From contig NC_083566.1 in NCBI RefSeq assembly GCF_019925205.1, forward strand, positions 9,858,001-9,922,000: a stretch of DNA of 64,000 bases, read 5' to 3'. Position numbers and translations under genes: made by a program. Of the stretch, positions 51,794 through 64,000 are shown piece by piece. The stretch is from Metopolophium dirhodum (Eukaryota; Arthropoda; Insecta; Hemiptera; Aphididae). Every line of letters begins with the position of its first letter. The stretch's first letter is position 1. The notes beneath the pieces are model-generated. The model did not search any database and was not told the origin of the DNA. It saw only the letters and a list, made by a program, of their open reading frames with translations.

Positions 51794-52074
51794 ATAACGA
51801 ATGTAGAACTAAAAGAATTGTTTAATGAATCCGATATAGTAGGTATTCTAAAATGTTTAGGTCAGAGGGAGTGATAAAATGGTAAAGAATGTACAACAAT
51901 GTAGAAACCAGATGGAATAAGACCAAGAGGACGACCAACTAACGGTAGAGTGACCGTATTAAAGAAGATCTGACGCTCCTAGGGATCAAAGATGGAGAAA
52001 GGCTAGCATTGGATAGAGAGGCATAGTGGAAGTGATGATGGGCTAAATGCCTCGAATTAGCAAAAAAAATTGTA
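51794..52074 (+). pseudogene. LINE ORF2 carboxy-terminal relic
   Basis: Reading across two or three registers gives NVELKELFNESDIVGILKC, then KPDGIRPRGRPTNGR, then SDRIKEDLTLLGIKDGERLA followed by LDREA and stops. RPRGRPxxRWxDxIKEDL and the DRExW-like ending are hallmarks of the last part of ORF2 in many insect non-LTR retrotransposons. Frameshifts near 51950 and after 51860 and stops after LDREA show the copy is dead. Only the 3' end is present, typical of 5' truncation. It differs clearly from the relic at 19630, so the two come from different elements or are far diverged. Confidence 0.8.
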
Positions 52075-54590
52075 TGTAGATATCTATTATATTAAAGTTC
52101 ACTATAATTATTTTAATCACGTTTTTCAATTATATTCAAAAATACATGTGCTATACAAACATATTATACAGACATATATAGTCATCAAGCCGTACTATAT
52201 AAAATACATTTAAATTATTAATATTGTAAATATAATACAGAAATTGTTGTTAAAATTATTGTACTCATATTAAATTGACAACACCGATAGGTATGTTTTT
52301 AACTTGGTACTCACCAATATGTCTATTACACTTCGTGATACCTTATCTTTTATTACATTTTAATTGTAAAAAAATAATAAACCCAAGTTATAATAAAATC
52401 TAGAATACAAAATTAAAGTAGGTAGGTGGCACTACCGTTAAGTGATATTATTTAATAAAAATCAAAAATTATAAATATTTACGAAATAAAATTGCACAAC
52501 CCAAAAACGTGATATGTGAATGCGTTTAATAAATTTGAAAAAAACTGCTGTAGGTATATGTTGAAATGTTTATAAAAAATAGATCCAATACATTATTATA
52601 GTTTAGAAATGAAACGAGTAATTAGAATGTCCTCGATTAGTAATAAATTGACTTAATATTTATTGATCAACTAAAATAATAACATTATAACGATTCGTTT
52701 TGATATCGACATAAACTCGATAGTAACATTATCAAAGTCCTTAATTAATGAATCTTGATGAGGACAAACAAAAAAACCAACGTTATAATCGCATTTAAGA
52801 ATTTCCTTCATATGTTTTTTTTTATAAATTGAGTAGAAGCTCATTCGTACTTATATTTTGTTCAAGTTAATAATACCTATAATAATTAAATGTATGTACA
52901 ATTTCAGTACACCATCCTGGTATAGAAAAATTCATAACTTCCCCAAAAGTTTACTACGCACATATTATACATAATCCCATTGGTATTTCTAATGATTTAT
53001 TTATAAAAGTAATTACGCAAATTAGAAAATTTAAGTTCCTAAGCACCATAAAAAAATCTATATTAATGCAAGTATTTCTAGTGTATAACGTTGATTTAAA
53101 GACGATTTCAACAATAACAGGTAGGTACATATAATACTAAATATATATTCGACGACCTAGTGTGCGTGTTTGGGCATTGTTGTTGTAAATAGGTAACAAC
53201 TTGTTCCAATTTATTTTTATTTGAATCTTGGACATTTTTAAAAAATACGGTGTTTTTAAAATGATTATGGTTTTTTTTATTATGTACTATAATAATATAA
53301 TATAATATAACTATATGTATTAATGTACCATCTTCAAATGATAATTTAAAAATGAGCACAAATGCCCAATAGTGATGGATTTGATAAATCTACAAGATAA
53401 ATATTTGTGTGTCATAAATATAAATTAATGCTCCTCCTCCCCCCCCCCCCTTCCAGCAATAGATCATCGCCCAGGATCAGTCCCTGGCTACAGCACCGAT
53501 ATGGTGGTGTAAATTATAATGTACACGACGTGTAGTGTATATAATGATAAAATGTATTGATATTTGATTGTATTGAGTATACAATGCTATCATTCATGCT
53601 ATCATACAAAATAATTGTTTAGTCCATTAGAAGACTTTTAACCGACAACATACAAATTAACTAGTAAAATGAGAATATAAGAATACCACACGTGTTAAGA
53701 TGATATATCACTCTTTTGATTCAAATTATTATTATTATTATCGTAGTTGTTATTATTATTACAATACCGGTGTAATTTCAATAACGTTCCATAACAAACC
53801 ATTAGTACGCGGACGCCGGACAGATTGAACCCTGCAGGCGGTTTTAATAGACACAAAGTAAAATGCATTTTATATTCATTTATATTATAGATATATTATA
53901 CACAAGCCCAAAATCCGTGTATCTCTATATACGCTTTCTACTCGCCCGCTTTATTATTGTATTTATATTGTACAGTAATAAATTGTATAAATATACATTT
54001 TTTTGAATTTAATTGAATTGACATTTCATATTTTTAGAGGGCTTTTAATAGTAATGTATAATAAGTATAATAGTAAAGGTGCTATTCAAAATAATTATAT
54101 TTCAATTTGTAATACAAATTAAACAATATTTAGTTCAATGGGCTTGTTTTAAACTTTTTAGAAGAATCAAATATTATAAATTAGTTATAGATACGTTATA
54201 AATTCAATTTCATTAAGTATTCACTATTCTGTGTTTGTCTTCATTATACAATAATATAAGTTATATATTAAATCAAGGTTTAATACAGTTAAAACTATAG
54301 ATGTTTTATTCATATATCATAAAAATATAAATTAGTTATATGAAATGCTAAGTTGTTGTTCTTTAAAGAAGTGAGTTTATTCATTTTATTTTTTGAAAGT
54401 ATTGGAATAGGTACTTGAGGATTTACTGAACTATTAGCTATAATATGTAATTAATCAATATAATAATACCTATTTAGACATTTTTGAATTTGCCAATTAT
54501 ATCTTGTGGGTAGTTTAAATCTTAAATAACTATAATATTAAGAAAGAAAACGTTTTAACCGTTATGGTATCATAACTTCGCAGTGTAATT
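52075..54590. other. AT-rich noncoding DNA
   Basis: A C-run lies at 53439-53450, in a stretch (53428-53515) that has a TE-like texture but no definable ends. A (TTA)n-like run lies near 53727-53760. No gene was recognised. Confidence 0.45.
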
Positions 54591-54594
54591 TCAG

Positions 54595-54640
54595 TGCCTC
54601 TGAAAAAACCACAGCAGGAACAGATTCAATGAGATAAAAG
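54595..54640 (+). other. Exon-like segment (46 nt), doubtful
   Basis: The segment is preceded by GTAATTTCAG and followed by AAAAG|GTAAGC, so it has a fair acceptor and a good donor. Two of the three frames are open over most of its length but stop before the end. If real, it would be an untranslated or terminal-coding exon. The acceptor's pyrimidine tract is weak. Confidence 0.18.
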
Positions 54641-54646
54641 GTAAGC

Positions 54647-56185
54647 ATAATTAATATATTTCACACTGAAACTGATTGGCACTTTCACATTTAATCGCTA
54701 ATATTTAACTAAAGCAACGTTTATCTATGAACTAATAGTGTCTATTAATACTTAATAGGTATAAAAATGTACGGTCTCTATGTAGGTATCTGGTATACCT
54801 ATAATTTTCAGTATAATATAATTTAATAAAACGAGTGAAAGTATTAATATTGTAGGTACGTTTTAAAAAATCTATTGATCCCTATAATAGTCTATAGACA
54901 TTTTTAAATGAAAGCAGTAAAGATTTTCCTGAATTTTCTAATCCTGTTATCGAGCCATATATACTTCATAAATCAAAATATATTATATTTATTGTCGTAC
55001 ATTTAACTGAACTGTTACTTTAACAGTTTTAGTTGAATTCTTGTTCAAGCTTTATCAAAATAAATTATTGATTAGTACCTACGTGCTTTTCGTTTGTTGA
55101 TGTACAAAAATGTATAATATTATCATCGAGTATAATTATATACTTAAAATTAAGTTTCGTTTGAACACCAAAATTAATTATTAGTTTTTTTTAATTTGGT
55201 GATAAATTCTGAATTGTTTTAAAAATATTCACCCGGTACTGACCTATACGTGACTAATACTTATACCTACACTAGCTGTTTCAGTCTATAAATTCTTAAT
55301 ATTCCATAGAGACAAAATAATGGAGTTTTATTAGCTGCCGTACCGATAAATTTAAATATGAATATCCGTCTACTTATAATTTTATCAAACTATGTGTTAC
55401 ATGAGAATTTATTGAGAAATTGTTGTTGCGGTGATGTTTATAAAATCATTACTTATTTGTAGCTATAAGGTTATAAAATTATAAAATAATAACACGTATA
55501 CACGACTTCTGCAAGAAAAACGTCTTATTGGCGAACGTGGACGTCACGAAAAGCATATTATTATACACCTCCCTATCTATATATTATATATAAGTATAAA
55601 AATATAAATCGGAAAGACTACGATTCTGTACAATCATATTCCTTCCACAACACTCTTGCAAGACTTCAAAAAAAAATCAAACAACACCATATCTCTCCTC
55701 ACATGGTCCAGGCAAAATACAAAACGTAATCATATTTAAATCCTCAATCTTTCCTTTTCCTTTACAAGCCAAAAATACCAAACCATACTCATTACACAAC
55801 TGTACAAGAATTGTCTATACTAAACTCACCCGTAGATTTCTGATGGAAGGAAAAGTGAGTCCGATTTGCGCGAAATTATAATGTGGAGAACATTTCACCG
55901 TCTATATGCTATACCTTATACAGTCATACAGAGTGTACCGTGAAGCCAAAATAATAATCAACACCTCTTCTATGCTCATAGAGTTGCTTCGTCCAAATAG
56001 AGACGAGTGACGTTTCACAAATACACTCAAATTCACAAAAACTAATTTGACCAAATTTAAAATTTCTGTCTTAACGTATGTTCCGGTATTACTGTAATTA
56101 ACGTAGGCAATGCAAAGCTTCGGACATTTTTGCCAAAATGGGCCATCCTGCGACTGCATATTCCGCCGTTTTGAATTTTTTCTAA
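54647..56185. other. AT-rich noncoding DNA
   Basis: The stretch 55620-56170 is less AT-biased and holds an 85-codon minus-strand frame at 55902-56159 (MQSQDGPFWQKCPKLC and on) with no recognised domain. It could be a decayed repeat. The rest is filler. Confidence 0.4.
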
Positions 56186-56189
56186 ATAA

Positions 56190-57150
56190 TGATTATTGGT
56201 GAGAAAAAAAACAAAAACGCGGGAACTGAAGATGTGACTCCAAATGGAAAATCGACTCGGTCAAACCACCACGACTGCCATCACCCGCCCACCCGTGCTG
56301 CCACCGCCGCGACTCGTCGCCGACATCACCTGCAGCGGTCGTTGCTTGTCCGGCCGCGTGGCGTATTTTTTTTTTACCACTTTTTTATATTCCGCCCGTT
56401 TGCGCCGACGACCGGTCGGTGAAAAATACCAATCCGGGGGGATACGCACACACGCGCGTGCGCGCGAGTTCGTTTACACGATCACAGAGATGTGCCGCCA
56501 TAAAAAGCGGTTAGGTGCTATTAAAAAAAAAAAAAAAAAAAAATAGAGAAAGAGAGAGAAAATAATAATATGTGTGTAGGTGCCAAACCGACCGTACGTT
56601 GTTATAGATATATGTGTGTACGCCGTATGCAGTGTGTGTGTGTGTGTGCGTGTAAAAAGATGATAGGTTATAATATTGTGTGTGTGCGGCGTGCGATGGG
56701 ATGGGTAATGAAACAATCAATTCTGGACGATGAAGAATCGTGTCGGGCGAGAGGGTGCCACGCTGTCTAGTGCCAGGTTCTCGGGACCCAGCCGCGGCCG
56801 CCAAGCCGCAGCTGACGCGGTTGCGGTGTATATACCTATCTCCATACGTATATATAATAATATAATAACAACAATAATAATATTATATTATGTAGGTGCT
56901 TGTGTGGTATTATAAATATATACAGTCATATAGCGTCTCCCCGCGGGAATACCGTTTACGCCGACGCGTACGTATTATATATACTTAGCTATATATATGC
57001 AGTATGTACATATTATCATACCTTTGTGAAAACCGCGGTCTGTGAGAAAAATATACAAGTACCGCAGTGTGCACGAATTCGTGGGCGGAGCCGGTATACA
57101 TATGGCTATTATATTATTGTATATGTTATTATAATATAATATTCTGTACA
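56190..57150. other. CpG-rich patch
   Basis: Strong CpG enrichment occurs at 56200-56480 and 56750-57110, with an A-run at 56523-56543 and a GT tract near 56632-56652. Multiple overlapping frames on both strands, 60-100 codons long, carry no domain. It is a candidate regulatory patch. Confidence 0.42.
56523..56543. repeat. Poly(A) run
   Basis: About 21 A residues. No retroelement was recognised immediately upstream, so it is listed as a simple homopolymer. Confidence 0.9.
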
Positions 57151-60100
57151 TAGATAGGTATGTGCACGAAATTCAATGAGCCATGGGTACCTATATATAA
57201 TTTATAAATTTTCTATTGAAGCCGATGATATGCTTGTATGAACGCTTTTCATCCGGTGCAGTCCGTGAATTGGTATTGAGTTTAAAAATGCATAAACATT
57301 TTGAATTTTCTTGTTTTTTTCATACAGAACGGTAATAAATACGAGTGATGACGGGCACATAGATTTTGGCAGTAAACACGGGACGACTGACTGCACGCGC
57401 GTTTGTCTTCAATATAATATATAGTTAATCAATCATTTTTAATTATATGAGCATTATGACGCATGCGTATCATATTTGTATGTTATATTATAATGATACC
57501 TCTTGAGTTCGATTTATTTTTCTATATATCGTGTGCTATACGATTAAAATGATGTGATGTTTCTGGGGAAAAATGTAATATGGGTTTTTTTCAAATACAC
57601 GGTACATCATACAAGTGTATAATATTATTACATAATGGATACATATTACATAGTATTCCAGAGTGCATAGTATTATAATAATTCTACGATTGTATTGTTT
57701 TTTTTTTTTTTTTTTGTACTTAAAATTCCACGAGATGGTTTATCATTATTACCCTTTTTTTTTCAAAACGAAATCGAGACCAACCCCGTCCAATTTCAGT
57801 GTAATCGTTTTGATAATAAACGTAATGTATTATGTACGTGCCGTAAAACGTGTTGGAACGAAACGCTATTTTAATGTATACACCGGCGACCGACACGACC
57901 GTCGTATACAGTCGAAATAATATAATATATTACCTACTCGAATGCATTTTGCCGCCGTTGCACTTTTTACGATAATGATTTATCACCATTGTACCGCACA
58001 CACAGCACATTTGCGTGTCAATTACAATTAAGTTTGTAAATACATACATGTGTCTAATGCCTGTGTGTATAATGCAATAATAAATTATATTATACACCCG
58101 TAGGCACACGCCGAGCGTAATAATGTAGATCAATAATATTATAAATTAAAAAAACAAACCAATGCGTGTACATGATGTAACGATATATTATTTTATACTA
58201 TATTGTGTGTTTTTGATTTGAAGCTTACCTATAAAGAGTGCAAAAATAAATAATTAATTCAAATAAAGGTGCATGAATGTCACCGGAATAATAATAGGTA
58301 CAAGCGCAGTATCTTATACCTGAAGCATCAGTATTCTTCGATAGCACCATATAAATATAGCTACTCGTACTGTATAGGTAATATTACTAGTATTCTAATA
58401 TAATATATAATATACCACTATTCACTGATATCGGTCCAATCCAATGAATATTCAATTCGTGGGAGTGCTAATAATATTATATAATAATATTCAATATACT
58501 TAAGCTTTATTTACACTGATTGTGTGGTTGTAGTTATCGAACACCAATTTCGGAATAAAAACGGTTTATCGGTATATTAGCTATATTAGGTTATACAAGA
58601 CTGAATATAATCATTTATTTTGATTGGACACTGCAAGCCACTGCTGCTATACAGTGTTGGGGGGTTGTAAATCGTGTTGTCAGACGTGTTTTAATGACGA
58701 TTTATTTGGCTTCATGCTTGAGACGAATACCGTTAGAACTATAATATAATTTCGGCTTCAATAAATGTAGAGACGATGATTATAATCATTATTGTATTGA
58801 TGAGAATCAAAAATTCACATTAGCGATATAAAATAAAATAACTATATGGGTAATAAATGTACCCATAATATACAAATGTAATTGCAGGTAATTGGCATAT
58901 ATTGAAGGACGATGGGTAACTGTTATAGAATATAGACATGGCCACATATAGGTAATAGTATACCTACTTAGTTAATTAATTTTAATACAATTACAATAAT
59001 TACATCTAAACCGATGATATTGTTCGCAAACATAATATGAAACTACTGCAGCTATATTCGCATTCGCTACAAAGAATAACGGTAATACGAACAAATATCC
59101 GCTTGCAAAACACCGGAGCAAAATACTGATGAATGTTATTCGTGAGAGCCGCGTAGAGATCAACACACGACGGCGTGTCCGCGGTATATTATATTGTGTT
59201 TCCTTTTGTTGATGCCGCCGCATCTTTGATCGTGTCGCGTTAAAATGTCGATAAAAAGAAAAATAACAAGGGTAATTATAACGTACAAACGTGTTTTATA
59301 GATGTTCGATAACAGAGCAGGTAAGAAAAAATAAAATAAAAACCTAATCCAAACCGATATTGGTATTTTACCACCCACTCCAAATCATAACTTGCTAGAC
59401 TTGATGGCGTCTCTCTGTGACCCCGACCGCACGTGCGTCCTTATGAAATCTCTCGAGTTCGAGTAGGATCATAATAATAATAATTCATGATATTATATTA
59501 AAGCAGTCGGGGAACATTCACTAGGATACTACAAAAAAACACCAAAACAAATTATTCTGATATTATATCTCTATATATACCTATGTACAATATTCTATTG
59601 CATATTGATTTATTACAGTCCTATCACGTATTTCTTTTTGTCGACAAAAATAATAACTACACTATTATCTAATATAATGCCAATATCAATTATCCAGAGT
59701 CCAATGATTTTAGTGTTAGTGATGAATTTAATATAATATGAATATAGGACATAGGTACATACCAATGATGTATAATAATTATATCATTATTTGTCATATT
59801 GGGTATCTATTTTTTTTTCAAACACAATATAAGTATCACTAGTATATAGCACTTACAATATATATATTATATACACCTACCAATAATATATATTAATTGA
59901 ACAAGTTGATTTTTTGAATTGTGGTTTCAAGCTTTATCTGTTGTTATTTAATATTTTATCAATTCTTAATAACAAAATAATAATTAAATTTTCGTATTTT
60001 TTGGTTTTCAAACATTTATAAAAAAAATGTTAGCCGTGGATTTACGATTTGTTTTAAAATTTAAATTCTATATAAGAACAAATTATGTTCTAGCTTTTTG

Positions 60101-60725
60101 ACCGAAGATAAAAAATCGAAAAATAAGTTTAATTAAACGCAAATCGTTGATTCAATATAATATGTGTTTAAGTAATATAAATAATAAAATTGTATACACA
60201 TCCGTGTAAAATATTATACATTGTTTCTTTGAAGAACGGCCGTGACGTGCGCGTGTTTGATTTACAATAAGAGTATAGTATCTAATGAGTTACGAAACCC
60301 ACGATGAATGGACACGTTCGACATTAGTTTATGATTATGTTCAACATATATAAGACATACGCAGTGTATATTATATATTTAATAATATGATAGTATAGTG
60401 TATATTATTATTCTTAGGTATATTATAGTGATTGTGTTGTGTTATTTCCAAAGGTTAGTAACCGGCAAAAACATAATCAGCTGGCAGCTCTCCGACCATT
60501 GTTTGAACGGTTCCCGTGTAATTATTATCTTCGACAACCATTTGAAACATAATAATATATAGTATTGTAGTAAATATATATACATATTGTAATATGAATA
60601 TAATATCTGAAAAGAGAAGTATATCATAATAGTGTTAGTAGTGCCTATTACTATTGTAATTTCATTTGTTATTATTATCTTTATCGATGACAAATCTCAT
60701 ACTAATGGATACATTTATTGTATTA
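57151..60725. other. AT-rich DNA with small CpG rises
   Basis: Slightly CpG-richer spots occur at 57770-57960 and 59140-59260. A T-run lies near 57699-57715. Frames up to 85 codons have no recognisable content. Confidence 0.45.
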
Positions 60726-60733
60726 TAAAGGTG

Positions 60734-60750
60734 CTTACGGCCGCCGTAAG
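60734..60750. promoter_or_regulatory. GC-rich palindrome, possible binding site
   Basis: CTTACGGCCGCCGTAAG is a palindrome with perfect 8-bp arms around a single central base. It lies at the edge of a small CpG-rich patch (60730-60900). A dimeric DNA-binding site is possible. It also contains GTAAG, a donor-like word. Confidence 0.25.
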
Positions 60751-60990
60751 TTATTATTGTCTGACACGATGACGTACAACCGGGTCCGAGTGTTTTGAAA
60801 ATCGTTTTGTTTTTAAACCAGCGGCGACGGGGCGCACAGCGTGAATGGATCGCGGAAACTTACAAACCGAAACCGACACATATACCTAGGTACGCCATGT
60901 ACGTCATGCTGCAAACACATTACATACACAGACGTCAATAAAAAAATAAATTAAACAATATTATGATATAAGATACGACAATGTTTACAT

Positions 60991-61168
60991 CAGTGGCGGT
61001 CAAAAAATGATTTTGTCAAGAGGGGATATGGCTGATTTTTTTAACATGCACTATTTGATTATTAAAAATATAATTTAAAGTTATCACCTCTAAAACAGCT
61101 TTTGAAAAAAAAGTTCATGGGGTCATGGGGATCTATCACCCTCATCTCTCCTCATTTGACCGCCACTA
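60991..61168. mobile_element. hAT-like MITE with perfect 8-bp target duplication (178 bp)
   Basis: The left end is CAGTGGCGGTCAAA and the right end on the other strand is TAGTGGCGGTCAAA, differing only at the first base. The identical octamer GTTTACAT flanks both sides, at 60983-60990 and 61169-61176. This is a clear hAT-type insertion. The GGTC following GTGGCG distinguishes it from the other copies in the window, so it is a related but separate subfamily. Confidence 0.9.
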
Positions 61169-61176
61169 GTTTACAT

Positions 61177-64000
61177 ATAATATTATATAAGATCAAACTG
61201 ACAACTAACAGATTGAATACCAGAGTGTAAATAATTAAGTACTTATATAGTATGTTTGAAAAAATTTAATTTACCTTAACATATAATAATACGTGTCATT
61301 ATATACATTATATTATTATAATTTTTTGTATAGTTATAATTGTCGATCGAATGATCCAACGCTAATAAAATTTAACACTAGAACGCATTCAACTTTAATA
61401 CTTACTTACAAATATTGCATTTTTATTTATATGAAGGCTTAGGAGCGACTTCTAAAATATTTTTATATTTTTTTTTTATGTATAGGTAGTTAAATAAACA
61501 GCCAGGTCAAATATAAATTGTGTGTGGAATGTGTTATAAATAATCTAAATTCACAATCTTATTTGGTATATTCTAAGGTTTTTTGCTTATTAAAGTATAA
61601 GTCTTTTTTAAGTTTATATTAGTAATAACTATTCTAAAAAAATTATTATTCTTAAAAATTTAACTTAAAATTATATTATACCAACATTATTGTGTAAATG
61701 TTGTGCCCTTTTCGTTCCTGATAAGCGTTGTGCTTCTCACCGACGATAAAATCTCTGTAAGTGTATTGACTTATGACTTTGTTTTTAGGACCGGATGACC
61801 TTGATATGGAAGCAGTATAATATTATTATACAAAGAGAGAACAAATGATATTAGAAATAAATACCTTGTAAATAACAATTTCAATATAATTCCATCAAAC
61901 ATTTTTTTTTTTTTTTTTAGTAGAAATTCGGTATTTTTTTAGTGCATATTAGGTCATTTTTTTTATGTAGGTACCTATCTGCATTCTGCAAGCATATTTT
62001 GATCTTTGTATGTTTGTTAAAGAAATAAGTCCTCAATCCTTTACAGTTATAATATTTATTCAGTGACGGAAAGTACACCCACAGGTTATCTGTTTATAAA
62101 ATCATCGGAAATTATGGCACGTAGTATTTTTATATAGATTTGATCTTTGACACCTGCAGATGCATATATCAATATCATTGCTCGTTTATTTGTTCAAACA
62201 TATTATATTATGTAAATAATAATTAAGATATAAAATTTAGTTATATTTCAAAGGTTAATATTTTGTTTACTTGATGTACTAATTAATAGGCATCTGATTG
62301 TTAAAAATTTAGATAATGCATCTACAATATGTGCTCAATGATAAAGATATTCTAAAATATTTGAAACATTGAATTTGATTCCGGTGTATTTCCCTCTATA
62401 TAAGACATAAAACACTGGTATTTAAAAAAAAAAGTTCAATTTTATAATTTATCAATATTGTTTATAATATAAATATACAATAGGTACTATAAAATATAGG
62501 TACCTGATATATTGTAATTTATATTTATGCACTGCAGTCAATATTTTGAAGATAAAAAGAAACTTTATAAGTCAAATTTGCTAGCAAAATCGTATTATTC
62601 AAATTTAAACTCTATTTAAGAAGTTCCTGGAAAACATATATTTAATTTTTTTAGAAATGTGTATTTGTTATTTTCATGTCCTTAATACTTTGTAGAAGAA
62701 AAATATTACGCTATTCAATATTTTTCCTCCATAAGGAAAATCTATGAATCATAAATATTTTTATGTTAAACTAGTAACCATGACAACAAAAACCTTACAA
62801 AAAATCGGTCAGAAACAAAAACTCTTGTATCCTGCAGCACAAAAACATATTTATGCTAAAAACTAGAATCAAATAGTTCAATTACATTACAGTTACCTTT
62901 ATGGCTTTATCTTTGAACATTGTTTATAAAATAATAAAAATAATATATTGTTTTAAAAGGTTAATATACATATTATTTTAGTTAACATTTTTATTACCTG
63001 TAATATATAATTATATAAACCATTGTTTTCAATTTAAATGGCTATAATTGTGATAATAATTGTTCTGACCTATATCAAATAATAATCAAAACTAATTAAT
63101 ATAATTTAGTGTTTTGTTAAATGATGTCTGCTGGTGTCTATTTGATAAAGAGCAAAATTTAGGCAATTTTTAATCTCATAACCTCTACCCGAGAGCTTTG
63201 TGTAAGTTGTAAATTGTCATAAGTGTGAGTGCGGTTGGACATGGATTTCGGAGTTACGTAAGCGCTGCAATTGCGTACAATCAACGGCACGGCAAAACAG
63301 AAAAATTGAAAGCTCAAATTGATCAGATTTCAAACACTTTTTTTATTGTTAGAAAGAGAAATACTGCTGTTTGGCGTCATCATGAACTTAGTTTCAATCT
63401 AATTTAAATTTCTAAAAACAAAAAAATAATAATAATAAATGAAATGAAAGACTTGGTCATATTCAAATTTCAAACACATATAATATAAGGTTTGGATATA
63501 GAATTTTTAAAATCCAAGTTATTTTTTTAAATGCCTTACATTAAATATCAACTATATAGTTAATAACAGTGTCATCTTGAATAAAAATCCTTTATGGTTG
63601 GCGGTCATATCCAAGAACTCACAGAACTCATTATTCGTATTTGATCCGGTGCATGTTTGTCCATTACCGACCTCTTTAATAACAATTATTTCAGAGTTAA
63701 TTACGCTACAAACACAACCATACTTATTAATCTATCTCCCTTGATATAGTATATAAATAATAATAATAATAATAATATGCGTATATATCTACACCTACAT
63801 AAAATATCAATTTCATTATTTTCCACTTGTATCCACTTTATAGTCTCATGCTCATTTCTCGTTTACCCTAACTAAATTCTTTTCTCTGATCATTAGCTAC
63901 CTCCATAATGGTCTTGATAATTCTATTCGTTCTACACGATGCATCCAATTAGTCTTCATCACTCTTTTTGTACCGTTACTAAAATATTATGGACATTTAT
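61177..64000. other. AT-rich noncoding DNA
   Basis: A TAGGTACCT palindrome lies near 61971 and 62508, a T-run near 61903-61918 and an AAT run at 63756-63777. A 60-codon frame at 63225-63407 (MSAVGHGFRSYVSAAIAYN and on) is less biased than the background but has no recognised domain. Confidence 0.45.
63756..63777. repeat. (AAT)n run
   Basis: AAT trinucleotide repeat of about seven units. Confidence 0.9.

Noticed and set aside
55902..56159. 85-codon minus-strand frame (MQSQDGPFWQKCPKLC...)
   Set aside because: No domain was recognised and there are no splice or promoter signals. It may be a decayed repeat but is not supportable as a gene.
61680..61800. Open stretch reading SFLISVVLLTDDKISVSVL with a GTAAGT and a TTTTTAG inside
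   Set aside because: The implied intron would be only about 32 nt, too short, and the unspliced frame of about 45 codons has no ATG or known similarity.

Overview
The window reads as nuclear DNA of an insect, most likely an aphid. It is strongly AT-rich. The palindrome TAGGTACCTA and its relatives recur throughout. There are many short DNA transposons with CAGTGGCG ends, worn LINE tails, tRNA-like SINEs and long CA/GT tracts. The aphid call rests on recalled genome style and on repeat families, not on any gene. There are no bacterial operons, no rRNA, no intact tRNA and no CRISPR array. No open reading frame looks like a known host protein. Most long frames run through CA/GT or TA tracts or CpG-rich low-complexity DNA and are best taken as chance. 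The window is therefore mostly intergenic or intronic.

The background is AT-rich filler. Set into it are patches visibly richer in GC and CpG, near 6.3-7.4, 11.1-11.65, 13.95-14.6, 19.34-19.5, 23.1-23.65, 24.35-25.3, 26.45-27.3, 28.77-30.2, 36.06-37.2, 47.3-48.6, 56.2-57.15 and 60.73-60.9 kb. Several carry dinucleotide or trinucleotide repeats. They could be unmethylated regulatory elements, promoters or untranslated exons. The best transcript candidate is at 6.6-7.5 kb: a TATA box, a GTAAGT donor, a very strong acceptor and a canonical 61-nt intron line up on the + strand.

Mobile-element content is clear. Five short hAT-like elements share CAGTGGCG-type ends (10321, 16379, 39087, 43142, 60991). 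Two of them have perfect 8-bp target duplications. A sixth small element with different ends (38975) sits 14 bp from one of these. Three further inverted-repeat elements lie at 5286, 30464 and 37539. Two non-LTR retrotransposon tails with stops and frameshifts lie at 19630 and 51794. Two tRNA-like SINE insertions lie on the minus strand at 27636 and 34205, and a weaker tRNA-Arg-like relic lies at 20392.

I see no convincing new multi-gene system. The most useful leads are the candidate spliced transcript at 6.6-7.5 kb, the long foldback element at 30.5-30.8 kb, the unassigned inverted-repeat elements, and the series of CpG-rich patches.
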